The notes under the pieces: model-generated
What the model saw: the letters and a program-made list of their open reading frames with translations, nothing else
What the model was told of the DNA's origin: nothing
The model's database searches: none
In this document: in pieces, positions 8,880-16,703 of the stretch
How the letters are laid out: the number at the start of each line of letters is the position of its first letter
Numbering within the stretch: the stretch's first letter is position 1
Source of the DNA: Acidimicrobiales bacterium
GTDB taxonomy: Bacteria; Actinomycetota; Acidimicrobiia; Acidimicrobiales; Aldehydirespiratoraceae
DNA length: 64,000 nucleotides
Reading direction: 5' to 3'
Assembly: GCA_041394245.1 (NCBI GenBank)
Contig: JAWKIR010000002.1
Location: 2,666,001 to 2,730,000, forward strand
Made by a program: the position numbers and the translations under genes

Positions 8880-9060
8880 TCGGCCCGTCCATGCATCTGC
8901 GCCTGCGCGTCGGCGGCGACTGCGTGCGTCGGTTTCGGTGTCGCTCGCCCGCTCGAGCCCGGTGAACAGGTCCAGCACCTCGGTTGTCTCGAAGACTCGG
9001 TAGCGCTGTCGGCCGACGTTGCGTTGCCGCAGCACTGCGGCTCCGGGACTCTTGGAGGGC
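8880..9060 (-). pseudogene. possible Fic-family C-terminal winged-helix remnant
   Basis: On the minus strand one frame reads KSPGAAVLRQRNVGRQRYRV, then FETTEVLDLFTGLERA. This resembles the C-terminal winged helix of actinobacterial Fic/DOC proteins (G-R-x-R-Y-R-V-x-x-A-x-E-V-L-D followed by a short tail). No HPFxxGNG catalytic motif lies upstream, so only a tail fragment would remain. The match is from memory of the family and is weak. Confidence 0.3.
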
Positions 9061-9209
9061 GTGGGTAAGTGGCGTGGTCCGATCTGGTCCGCGGCGTGGA
9101 CGCCGTGGGGGTGAACTACGGACGTGGTGACCATCTTTGGTCCGGTGCTGCGTCGCAAGATGACGCAGACGGCCGGGTTCCGCCGCCTGCTCGGACGGCT
9201 GGGCTCTGC

Positions 9210-9995
9210 TCAGGTGATCCCGAGCGAGGGAGTCGATGGCGTCCGCCAGTGGCGGGCAATGAGGGTGTGCCACTTGTTGGCGGGCAGTTCCGGGCGGGTT
9301 GCGGCGAGACCCGTGCAGTACTTGCTGATACTGGTGGGTCGTCGGTGGTGCTCCCAGAGCCAGCGGTCGGCTGCGCTGGGCGGCCCCGTCGTCTTTGTCT
9401 CGATGACGATCGCATCGAGCATGGCCTCGTTGCAGTCATCGACGGCGAGGTCGGTACATTGCAGCCCGCGGTCGAGCGTCAGGCGCGTGCGGGTTCCGGG
9501 GTCGATGAGTGTGGAGCGTACGTACTCGGTGCACAGTGTTGGTCGTAGTGCTGCGGCGAGACCCTGCGCGCCGGTGGCCTGCTCCACGAAGTCGTCCCCT
9601 TCGCTCGTGATGGCCGCGTGGTCGGTCCGGCGGTACGGAATCCTGGCCTTCACGTTGTGTCCTCGGCGACCCTTGGCCTTGACCTCCAGGAAGCAGGGAC
9701 CGGTCTCGCCGTAGGTTCGGCTTCGGATCTTGTACCGATGCCGCCGCCCCTGCACCGCGGCCCGGAAGAGCTCGAGGGACTCGGTGTCGAAGTAGGTCGA
9801 GCGATACAGGGAGGACTGGCGGCCGTCGATCTGCAAGACACGAACGCTCGGGGCCACAGCTGTGATCAGTTGCACGAGGGTCGCTTCATCGACGAGGTAC
9901 TTGCGGTCCACTCGGGTCTGCAGCTCGGCGAGCTGATTGGTCGCTTGCAACGAGATGGGGTCGAGCGTCGTGAGGGCGTGTTCAATCGCGCTCAT
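9210..9995 (-). CDS. VTC-domain (polyphosphate polymerase-like) protein
   Basis: 261 aa with the VTC tunnel-domain pattern: DRKYLVDEATL (about 31), YRSTYFDTESLELF, HRYKIRSRTYGETGPCFLEVKAKGR and IVIETKTTG followed by SISKYCTG. These basic and acidic strands form the triphosphate/polyphosphate tunnel in Vtc4-like proteins. Its ATG overlaps the stop of the DUF4956 gene, so the two are coupled. In many bacteria VTC, DUF4956 and CotH genes cluster, and CotH is divergent here at 10764. Role: polyphosphate synthesis or binding at the membrane (family knowledge); not shown for this protein. Confidence 0.88.
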   Translation of the reverse strand: MSAIEHALTTLDPISLQATNQLAELQTRVDRKYLVDEATLVQLITAVAPSVRVLQIDGRQSSLYRSTYFDTESLELFRAAVQGRRHRYKIRSRTYGETGPCFLEVKAKGRRGHNVKARIPYRRTDHAAITSEGDDFVEQATGAQGLAAALRPTLCTEYVRSTLIDPGTRTRLTLDRGLQCTDLAVDDCNEAMLDAIVIETKTTGPPSAADRWLWEHHRRPTSISKYCTGLAATRPELPANKWHTLIARHWRTPSTPSLGIT

Positions 9996-10633
9996 CGGTT
10001 CGACAGGTCCGGGCAGAGCTCCGGGTGTCCGGATGGGAGATCACTTCCCGGGAGAGCGTCTGCCAGCTTGAAGCAGACCTCCACGATGGTGGTGTCGCGA
10101 ACGAGGTCGAGCCTCTTGATACGGAGTCGCGTGACCTCGGCGCCGAGCAACCGCTGGAGGTGCTCGGTAGCGGCCCGCTCGTTCGGGTACGCCCTGTCGA
10201 GGGTGATCGTCTGGGTTCGATGGCTCCCGAACAGCCGGGGGTGGTCGGCGACGAACAGCGCGAGGAGGATGGTGCCCATCAGCGCAGGAGTCACCCACGC
10301 GGGCGACACGCCGATGCCGCCGAGAAGCCCGATCGCGAGCGCGGTGAAGTAGTAGGCGATGTCCTCCTGAGCGAGCTCGGTGGAACGGAGCCGGATGATC
10401 GACAGCACGCCGAAGAGTCCGAGGCCCAGGCCCGCGCTAACCTCGGCGGTGGCGAGCGCCGTGGCAACGGCCATGACCCCCACGTTGAGGCCGAGTATTG
10501 CGACCACCATGTCTCGTCGACGGTGGCGGGGAAAGTAGAGGCCGAACACCAGGGCGGTGATGGCGACGAGATCGGCGGTGACCAGTGCTGCAGGAGTCAT
10601 GGCGACCATGGAAGCCGTGGAGTCGGTGAACAT
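9992..10633 (-). CDS. DUF4956 membrane protein
   Basis: 213 aa with four TM helices in the first ~140 residues (AALVTADLVAITALVFGLYF, MVVAILGLNVGVMAVATALA and a LGLFGVLSIIRLRSTELAQEDIAYYFTALAIGL stretch). A cytoplasmic alpha/beta tail (TITLDRAYPNERAATEHLQRLL) follows. LFGVLSIIRLRS is the hallmark of DUF4956. It is coupled to the VTC-domain gene by a 4-bp overlap and is probably its membrane partner. The divergent promoter region to CotH is 130 bp. Confidence 0.87.
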   Translation of the reverse strand: MFTDSTASMVAMTPAALVTADLVAITALVFGLYFPRHRRRDMVVAILGLNVGVMAVATALATAEVSAGLGLGLFGVLSIIRLRSTELAQEDIAYYFTALAIGLLGGIGVSPAWVTPALMGTILLALFVADHPRLFGSHRTQTITLDRAYPNERAATEHLQRLLGAEVTRLRIKRLDLVRDTTIVEVCFKLADALPGSDLPSGHPELCPDLSNR

Positions 10634-10668
10634 CCTGTGAGCGGAATTCGGATCTCGTGTGACGCCGA

Positions 10669-10724
10669 TTCACAGGCAACTCACAAGCCGTTCGTACGGT
10701 TTCCGGAACCCGAGGCGATTCGGT
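10669..10724 (+). promoter_or_regulatory. CotH promoter with TCACA direct repeat
   Basis: TCACA occurs at 10670-10674 and 10681-10685, exactly 11 bp apart, inside the larger match TTCACAGGCAA/CTCACAAGCC. TTCGGT at 10719-10724 lies 38 bp after the second TCACA and is followed by GGTGGC. The promoter at 14209-14263 has the same repeat, the same 38-bp distance and a matching TACGGTGCTGGC. Direct repeats one helical turn apart are the usual binding site of OmpR/PhoB-type regulators, and one is encoded at 12062. On the opposite strand TCACA also occurs at 10662-10658 and 10640-10636, 22 bp apart, toward DUF4956. Confidence 0.65.
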
Positions 10725-10763
10725 GGTGGCCAATCCCCACTCGATTGTCGACAGGAGCACCCC

Positions 10764-12065
10764 GTGACCACCATCGCCGATGCGCCTCACTCGGTCCCGC
10801 ATCGCAGCCTGCTCCGGCTTCGAACCGCTCGACGGCTCTCTTCGGTGATCGCAGCGACTGCCGCTGTTCTGTCCCTCTCGTCGGCGTGTTCGGCCGGTTC
10901 GGCAGAGGCGTCGAACGACGCGATCGACCTGTTCGACGCCGGCGTCGTCCACACCGTCAGCGTCGACTTCGACGAGGCCGCCTATGACGCGATGATCGAC
11001 ACGTTCACCTCGACCGGTGACAAGGACTGGATCTCGGCGACCGTGGTGATCGACGGCGTCGAACACCAGAATGTCGGCCTGCGGTTGAAGGGAAACTCGT
11101 CACTGTTCGGCTTGACTGCCGCCACCGCCGGCAGTCCCGAGGAGCTTCCGTGGCTGATCCGCCTCGACAAGTTCGTCGACGGCGAGGATCACCAGGGCTA
11201 CGAGGAGATCGTGATCCGTTCCAACTCGACCGAGACCGCGCTGAACGAAGCCGTCGCCCAGGAACTGCTCGCTGCAACAGGGCTCGCATCGCAGCGTCCG
11301 ATCGAGACCGCGCTCACGGTGAACGGATCCGAGACCGTGCTCCGCCTCACCGTCGAGCACCCTGACAGCGAATGGTACGAGGACCACTTCGACGACGAGA
11401 ACGGCCTGCTGTACAAGGCCGACAGTGAGGGCGACTACAGCTACCGCGGCGACGACGCAGATGCCTATGGCGAGGCCTTTGATCAGGAGGTCGGCGAGGA
11501 CGACATGGAGCCGTTGATCGACTTCCTCGACTTCATCAACAACTCCGACGACGCGACCTTCGCCGCGGAGCTCGCCGACCGGCTCGACATCGAAGCCTTC
11601 GCCACCTACCTGGCGTTCCAGGACCTCATCGGCAACGCCGACGACATCAACGGCCGCGGCAACAACTCCTACCTCCAGTACGACACCGCGACCAACCGGT
11701 TCACTGTCGTCTCGTGGGACCTGAACCTTGCGTTCGCCACGGCGAACGTCACCGGAGCAGGCGCCAGTGCCGGGGAAGGGCGACCGGGGGGCGGGCCACC
11801 GGGTGGCGGTCGACCGGGCGGCGGCGGTCCAGGCGATCAGCCGAACGTGCTGGTCGACCGGTTCATGGCGGACGAGCACTTCGCGAGCATGTACGAGGCG
11901 AAGACCGGACATCTCACCGAGCTCTTGTTCTCCAGCGGTACCGTCGACGAGGTGATCGCAGCGTGGACCGACGTCCTACTCAACGGCGCCTCCGACCTCG
12001 TGCCGGCGGCAACGGTCGCCGGCGATGCTGAAGCGATCATCGCTTACGTCGACGTGATGCGATGA
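10764..12065 (+). CDS. CotH kinase family lipoprotein
   Basis: 433 aa from GTG 10764, with AGGAG 6 nt upstream. The N-terminus is a lipoprotein signal ending LSLSSAC (lipobox). The CotH domain follows: NVGLRLKGNSSL, WLIRLDKFVD, IVIRSNSTETALNEAVAQEL, LDIEAFATYLAFQDLIGNADD with NSYLQYD, and WDLNLAF. The family includes the spore-coat protein kinase CotH of Bacillus; actinobacterial members are exported. A Gly/Pro-rich insert (about 332-362) interrupts the domain after WDLNLAF. The stop overlaps the response regulator start by ATGA, so surface protein and regulator are cotranscribed. Confidence 0.9.
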   Translation: MTTIADAPHSVPHRSLLRLRTARRLSSVIAATAAVLSLSSACSAGSAEASNDAIDLFDAGVVHTVSVDFDEAAYDAMIDTFTSTGDKDWISATVVIDGVEHQNVGLRLKGNSSLFGLTAATAGSPEELPWLIRLDKFVDGEDHQGYEEIVIRSNSTETALNEAVAQELLAATGLASQRPIETALTVNGSETVLRLTVEHPDSEWYEDHFDDENGLLYKADSEGDYSYRGDDADAYGEAFDQEVGEDDMEPLIDFLDFINNSDDATFAAELADRLDIEAFATYLAFQDLIGNADDINGRGNNSYLQYDTATNRFTVVSWDLNLAFATANVTGAGASAGEGRPGGGPPGGGRPGGGGPGDQPNVLVDRFMADEHFASMYEAKTGHLTELLFSSGTVDEVIAAWTDVLLNGASDLVPAATVAGDAEAIIAYVDVMR

Positions 12066-12751
12066 GCGATCCGGTCTCCAGAGTCCTCGTGGTCGATGAC
12101 GAGGCGAACATCCGCTTCCTCGTCGAGTCGGCGCTGCAGCTCGCCGGCATGGAAACTGCCGGGGCCGGCGACGGTCGAGCCGGACTGAACCTGGCTGCCG
12201 ACCTGCGCCCAGACCTGATCGTGCTCGACGTCATGATGCCTGAGCTCGATGGCTTCGAGGTGCTGCGGCGACTGCGCGACGCAGGAAACCGGGCGCCGGT
12301 GATCTTCCTCACTGCGCGCGACTCGATCGACGATCGCGTGCGGGGTCTCACCGCCGGTGGCGACGACTACATGGTCAAACCCTTCGCCGTCGCGGAACTG
12401 GTGGCACGGGTGCAGCTGCGCCTGCAGCAGGCCGGCGCGGCCGCCCGGCAGACGGTGCTGCGATGCGCCGACCTCGAGCTGGACATCGAGGCACATCGTG
12501 TGAGCAGGGCGAACGCTGTTGTCGAGCTCTCACCGACCGAGTACAAGCTGCTGCACTACCTCCTCGTCAACAGCGGCCGCGTGCTCACGCGGGCCCAGAT
12601 CCTCGACCATGTCTGGGAGTACGACTTCGGCGGCGAATCGTCGGTGGTCGACACCTACATCAGCTACCTGCGACGCAAGGTCGACATCGCCGACACGAAG
12701 TTGATCCACACGATTCGTGGCGTCGGGTTCTGCCTGCGAGCAGAGGGGTGA
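12062..12751 (+). CDS. OmpR/PhoB-family response regulator
   Basis: 229 aa. The receiver has VDDE near residue 11, phospho-Asp in LIVLDVMMPELDG (about 55), FLTARDS and the Lys of DYMVKPF. The winged helix at about 135-225 includes ELSPTEYKLLHYLLVNSGRVLTRAQILDHVW, then VVDTYISYLRRKV and IRGVGFCLR. It starts inside the CotH stop and ends inside the kinase start (GTGA). Its likely sites are the 11-bp TCACA repeats upstream of 10764 and 14270, which would make it self-regulating through the CotH promoter. That link is inference. Confidence 0.95.
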   Translation: MSDPVSRVLVVDDEANIRFLVESALQLAGMETAGAGDGRAGLNLAADLRPDLIVLDVMMPELDGFEVLRRLRDAGNRAPVIFLTARDSIDDRVRGLTAGGDDYMVKPFAVAELVARVQLRLQQAGAAARQTVLRCADLELDIEAHRVSRANAVVELSPTEYKLLHYLLVNSGRVLTRAQILDHVWEYDFGGESSVVDTYISYLRRKVDIADTKLIHTIRGVGFCLRAEG

Positions 12752-14154
12752 AGCTCCGGACTCGGGTTCTGCTCGGCTTCACGCTGATCTTCGTCGTCGT
12801 GGTCGCCGTGGCCGTGTTCACGGTGAACGCGCAGAGGAGTCAACTGTACGACCAGGTCGATGATCGCCTGAACGCGACGCCCTTGCCAGCGGAGACGCGG
12901 GCTCGGCCGGCGCCCGGGACGCCTCGTGTCGACGGCGAGCCACTTGCCGACGGGCTGGGCCGCGCCGAAGCCCGACCGGTCGACGACCAGAGCATCTCTG
13001 ACCTCTATGTCGCAGTGATCACCGCCGACAACACCGTCCGCCCGGTCATCCGCGGTCAGCTCCTCGTCGACGTTCCCGACCTCCAGACGCTCGTCGACGA
13101 TCGACCGGCGGGCGGCACGATCGTCACGACCAGTGGGATCGACGGCACCTCCACTTTTCGTGTGCTCTACCTCGCCGGCACCGAAGTGTCGTTCGAGACG
13201 GTCGTGGCGCTGCCCCTCGACGACGTCGACGACACCGTTCGTCAGTTGACCCTCATCTTCGCCGGTGCCGCGGGCCTGATCCTGGTTGTCCTGAGCCTGA
13301 TCGCCTCGTGGCTGAACCGATTCGGTCTGCGGCCGATCAGCGCAATGACCGATGTCGCCCAGGCGATCTCCGCAGGAGAGCGGGACCGGCGCGCCGATCC
13401 GGCGAACGACGCAACCGAGGCCGGTCGGCTCGGCCATGCGCTCAATCTCATGCTCGACGAGCGCGATGCCGGCGAGGAGCGACTGCGCCGGTTCGTCTCC
13501 GATGCATCGCACGAGCTGAGGACGCCGCTGACGTCGATCCGCGGATACCTCGATCTGTACCAGGCCGGCGGGTTTCGACAGCCTGGTCAGCTCGACGATG
13601 CGCTCCGCCGGCTGCAGGTCGAAGCCGAGCGGATGCACCTGCTCGTGGAGGATCTGCTCGTCCTGTCGACCTCCGACGAGGAGCGACCCCTGGACATCTC
13701 GGCCTTTCGGCTCGACGAGATGATCGTGGACGTCGTCGCGTTGGCTCTCGGCGGACAACCGGATCGTCACATCGAGGCCGACGTCTCCGAAGCCCGCGAG
13801 ATCGAGGCCGACCGCCTGCGACTGCACCAGGCGATCGCCGTCCTCGTCGACAACGCCCTACGCCACACGCCCGACGACGCCGCGGTCCGGGTCGCAGCGC
13901 GCTCTACCGGTCGACGAGTCGAGATCTCGGTGACCGACGACGGTCCCGGCCTTACCCCTGAGGAGGCCGCCACGGCCTTTGACCGGTTCAGTCGAGGTGA
14001 TCCGTCGCGGACACGCCGCACCGGTGGGGCAGGTCTCGGTCTGTCGATCGCACGGGCGATCGTCCAGGCCCACGGCGGCGAGATCCTCGTCTCGACAACC
14101 CCTGGCGCAGGGGCAACCTTCACCATCGTGCTGCCGGCCAACGGGCAGCCCTGA
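12748..14154 (+). CDS. sensor histidine kinase (HAMP-HisKA-HATPase)
   Basis: 468 aa from GTG 12748. TM1 is at about 8-27 (LLGFTLIFVVVVAVAVFTV), an extracytoplasmic sensor at 28-165, TM2 at about 168-190 (LTLIFAGAAGLILVVLSLIASWL). A HAMP linker (RPISAMTDVAQAISAGERDRRA) leads to HisKA with RRFVSDASHELRTPLTSIRGYLDLYQ (His about 256). HATPase boxes are AVLVDNALRHTP, VTDDGPGL and GGAGLGLSIARAIVQAHGG. It is the cognate partner of the regulator at 12062. The third gene of the CotH operon, it probably monitors the cell surface or an extracellular ion. Confidence 0.94.
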   Translation: MKLRTRVLLGFTLIFVVVVAVAVFTVNAQRSQLYDQVDDRLNATPLPAETRARPAPGTPRVDGEPLADGLGRAEARPVDDQSISDLYVAVITADNTVRPVIRGQLLVDVPDLQTLVDDRPAGGTIVTTSGIDGTSTFRVLYLAGTEVSFETVVALPLDDVDDTVRQLTLIFAGAAGLILVVLSLIASWLNRFGLRPISAMTDVAQAISAGERDRRADPANDATEAGRLGHALNLMLDERDAGEERLRRFVSDASHELRTPLTSIRGYLDLYQAGGFRQPGQLDDALRRLQVEAERMHLLVEDLLVLSTSDEERPLDISAFRLDEMIVDVVALALGGQPDRHIEADVSEAREIEADRLRLHQAIAVLVDNALRHTPDDAAVRVAARSTGRRVEISVTDDGPGLTPEEAATAFDRFSRGDPSRTRRTGGAGLGLSIARAIVQAHGGEILVSTTPGAGATFTIVLPANGQP

Positions 14155-14208
14155 GGGTCGGGCGCGTCGGCCGCGGTTCGACCCGTCGAGCCTCGGGGCG
14201 CTCCGGAC

Positions 14209-14263
14209 TCACAGACGACTCACAGGCAGCCGCCATCGAGCCCACAATCGGCATTCCTACGGT
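14209..14263 (+). promoter_or_regulatory. YHYH-lipoprotein promoter with TCACA direct repeat
   Basis: TCACA at 14209-14213 and 14220-14224 (11 bp apart; CTCACAGACGA then CTCACAGGCAG) stands 38 bp upstream of a TACGGT -10 at 14258-14263. The ATG at 14270 is 6 nt further, so the message may be leaderless. Geometry and -10 context match the CotH promoter at 10669-10724 base for base in spacing. Confidence 0.68.
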
Positions 14264-14269
14264 GCTGGC

Positions 14270-15340
14270 ATGATGCACCGACACACCGAACGTTCCGCCC
14301 CCACCACCTCCAGCACCTCGATCTCCGCCGCCGCTCGATTGGCAATCGCGGCCTGTTGTGTGCTGCTCCCCCTCTCGGCTTGCGGGGGAAACGAACCAGG
14401 CGACGGTGACTCGGCGACCGAGGCCGAGACCGACGGCGAGCCGGGGACCGAATCGGAGAGTCCGGCGGAGACCACGACGGCGCCCGATTCCGTCGGTACC
14501 GTCGAGGGTTGCGACGAGGTCGCCGCGTTGTTCGTCACCCGGGGTTCGGCCAATCCCGACCTCGACGCCCCGGAGGTCGACGCCAACTGTGCGGGCGACG
14601 ACATCGTCGTCACGAGCAACGGCATCCCGGACTACACCTACATCGAGACATCGCCGGGGCAGCCGACCGACCGCGATCACACCTTCACGATCCCGGCGAC
14701 GCCGACACGTGCCGACGAGGTGACCGACGTACCGGCCCTCGGAACCGCCGGCGTCACCCTCGGCGGCATTCCGATCTTCGGGCCGACCGAAGGTACGGGC
14801 GGCGACGTCGAGTCGCTCCCGGGGATCTTGTCCGACTGCGGGAGCCACAACGGACCCTCGGGCTTCCACATCCACCTGATCCTCACGTCGTCGGAGACCG
14901 ACTGCCTCTTCACTCCCGACGAGGTCGCCGCGCAGCCCCAGTTGGTCGGCTACGCCTTCGACGGGTTCCCCATCTACACCGGAGCCGACCAGTACACCTC
15001 GTCGTGGCAGCTGACCGACGAGTCGCTCTTCGCAACCGACACGTGGGCCGCACACAGCTACGTCGAGGGGTCCGGAGACCTCGATCAGTGCAACGGACGC
15101 ACCGATGACGACGGCTCCTACGCCTACTACACCACTGCCACCTTCCCCTACATCCTCGGTTGCTTCGCCGGCGTCGTCGACCTCGACACCGCACGTGGAG
15201 ACGATGGTGCCGACGGCGGCGACCGGCCCGAGCGCCCCGAGGGTGATGATGAGCGCCCCGAGCGGCCCGAAGCCGACGGGGACCGGCCCGAACGCCCCGA
15301 AGGGCAAGATGACGCGCCCGACGGTGGGGCGGGTGCATGA
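14270..15340 (+). CDS. YHYH-domain lipoprotein
   Basis: 356 aa beginning MMHRHTERS; the second ATG at 14273 could also serve. The signal peptide ends LLPLSACGG (lipobox). An acidic Ser/Thr linker follows, then the YHYH domain: ITSNG-type strand DIVVTSNGIPDYTYI, LGGIPIFGP, SDCGSHNGPSGFHIHLI and LVGYAFDGFPIYTG. Here the family YHYH motif reads FHIH. The C-terminus has an acidic RPERPE repeat (five copies at about 309-342) that may bind cations or the cell wall. It overlaps the DUF305 gene by ATGA and shares its promoter type with CotH. Role unknown; calcium or surface-mineral handling is a guess from context. Confidence 0.85.
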   Translation: MMHRHTERSAPTTSSTSISAAARLAIAACCVLLPLSACGGNEPGDGDSATEAETDGEPGTESESPAETTTAPDSVGTVEGCDEVAALFVTRGSANPDLDAPEVDANCAGDDIVVTSNGIPDYTYIETSPGQPTDRDHTFTIPATPTRADEVTDVPALGTAGVTLGGIPIFGPTEGTGGDVESLPGILSDCGSHNGPSGFHIHLILTSSETDCLFTPDEVAAQPQLVGYAFDGFPIYTGADQYTSSWQLTDESLFATDTWAAHSYVEGSGDLDQCNGRTDDDGSYAYYTTATFPYILGCFAGVVDLDTARGDDGADGGDRPERPEGDDERPERPEADGDRPERPEGQDDAPDGGAGA

Positions 15341-15942
15341 CGCATCGCATCTCGCGGCGCGGGCTCCTGGTGGCGACGGGCGCCGGACTCGTCGGCATGG
15401 CCGGTGGCAACGCGTTGGCGTCGTCGGGTTCGACGACCGGCGAGCCGAACGAGGCCGACATCGGGTTCTGTGTCGACATGAGCACGCATCACGTCCAGGC
15501 GGTGGCGATGTGCCAACGGGTGCTGGGGCGGGACACGGGAGACCCCGTCCAGGCGGCTGCGTCGGAGGTCCTGCAGACCCAGAGCATCGAGGTCGGCATG
15601 ATGCGGGCGTGGCTGACCGACTGGGGATCGTCGACCACCGCTCCGGACACCGTGATGGCCTGGATGGGTATGGGCCTCGGCGACGGCATCCCGGCCGAAG
15701 GGATGTCAGGTCTCGCGAGCGATGATGACATGCGAGCGCTCGCCCTCGCCGATGGCCGTGAACGGGGCCGGATGTGGCTCGAACTCATGCGGGCACATCA
15801 TGTCGGCGGCGTTCACATGGCCACTGCGGCGATCGACCTCGCCGGCCTCGAGAAGGTCCGCCGCCTCGCTCGCACTCAGGCTGAGGTCCAAACCTACGAA
15901 ATCGAGCAGTACGACCTCCTCCTCGCAGTCGAGTACGCCTGA
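15337..15942 (+). CDS. Tat-exported DUF305 protein
   Basis: 201 aa. The N-terminus has a twin-arginine signal, SRRGLLVATGAGLVGMAGG. The DUF305 halves each carry the His/Met motif: FCVDMSTHHVQAVAMC (about 47-62) and LMRAHHVGGVHMA (about 148-160), in a helical ferritin-like fold thought to bind metals such as copper. It is coupled to the YHYH lipoprotein. The intergenic 158 bp after it hold nothing obvious until the TetR operator at 16069. Confidence 0.9.
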   Translation: MTHRISRRGLLVATGAGLVGMAGGNALASSGSTTGEPNEADIGFCVDMSTHHVQAVAMCQRVLGRDTGDPVQAAASEVLQTQSIEVGMMRAWLTDWGSSTTAPDTVMAWMGMGLGDGIPAEGMSGLASDDDMRALALADGRERGRMWLELMRAHHVGGVHMATAAIDLAGLEKVRRLARTQAEVQTYEIEQYDLLLAVEYA

Positions 15943-16062
15943 TGACGATGCTCGCATGCGACGCGATACCTGCCGTTTCGTAGGGCGTGGTCCCACCAAG
16001 AGCCGCGATGGAAGCACGTGGCCGGTCCCTCGACCGTCGGGTACGTCTCACCACCCGTCAAC

Positions 16063-16091
16063 TTGACCACTCTAGAGTAAGACTCTAGAGT
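16063..16091 (+). promoter_or_regulatory. promoter with two ACTCTAGAGT palindromes
   Basis: TTGACC (16063-16068) and TAGAGT (16086-16091) are 17 bp apart, and the ATG at 16101 follows 9 nt later, so the message is probably leaderless. The perfect 10-bp palindrome ACTCTAGAGT occurs twice, at 16069-16078 and 16082-16091, covering spacer and -10. The repeat is 13 bp from start to start, suggesting two cooperating TetR dimers. A third half-site GCTCTA precedes the start codon. Confidence 0.72.
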
Positions 16092-16100
16092 GATGCTCTA

Positions 16101-16703
16101 ATGACGACCCGAGAGCGGATCCTGAACGAAGCGACGAGACAGTTGCTGGAGCTGGGGTACAGCGCGTTCACGATGGTGTCGGTGCGTGATGCTCTGGGGT
16201 TGTCGAGCGGGAGCATGTTTCATGCGTTCGAGTCGAAACCGGCGCTGGTCGCGGAGATCTACGTCGAGGGAATGCGGCGCTACCAGAGCACCGCGATCGA
16301 GGCGCTGACATCGACGCCCGATCCCGTCGCGGCTGTCGAGTCCTTGGTCGAGACGCACCTCTGTTGGGTACGTGACAACCGGGAACTGGCCCGGTTCCTG
16401 TTCTCGACCCAGCCCGATGAGGTGATCGACGCCGCGGCGCCGACGTTGACGGACGCGAACACCGTCTTCTTCAGCGCCGTCGAGAGCGTCCTCGACGCCG
16501 CGGTGGAAGCCGGGGTCATGGCGCCGCTCCCACCTGGAGTGGGCCATTCGGTGCTGATGGGGGCCGTGCAGGAGTACTGCCGGCAGTGGACCCGTGGCAC
16601 GACAACAGTCGATCCGGGCGATCTGGTCGGCGTCTACCAACGGGTTGCCGTCGCGGCGATGCGAGCGACCCTGGAACCGGAGCACTCCAATGTCAGAGTC
16701 TGA
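16101..16703 (+). CDS. TetR-family transcriptional regulator
   Basis: 200 aa with HTH at about 9-50 (RILNEATRQLLELGYSAFTMVSVRDALGLSSGSMFHAFESKPALV) and a helical effector domain. Its own promoter carries a doubled palindrome, so autorepression is likely. The stop overlaps the start of the crotonase gene (16690), and a membrane protein follows. The controlled function is probably acyl-CoA or small-molecule metabolism. Confidence 0.92.
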   Translation: MTTRERILNEATRQLLELGYSAFTMVSVRDALGLSSGSMFHAFESKPALVAEIYVEGMRRYQSTAIEALTSTPDPVAAVESLVETHLCWVRDNRELARFLFSTQPDEVIDAAAPTLTDANTVFFSAVESVLDAAVEAGVMAPLPPGVGHSVLMGAVQEYCRQWTRGTTTVDPGDLVGVYQRVAVAAMRATLEPEHSNVRV

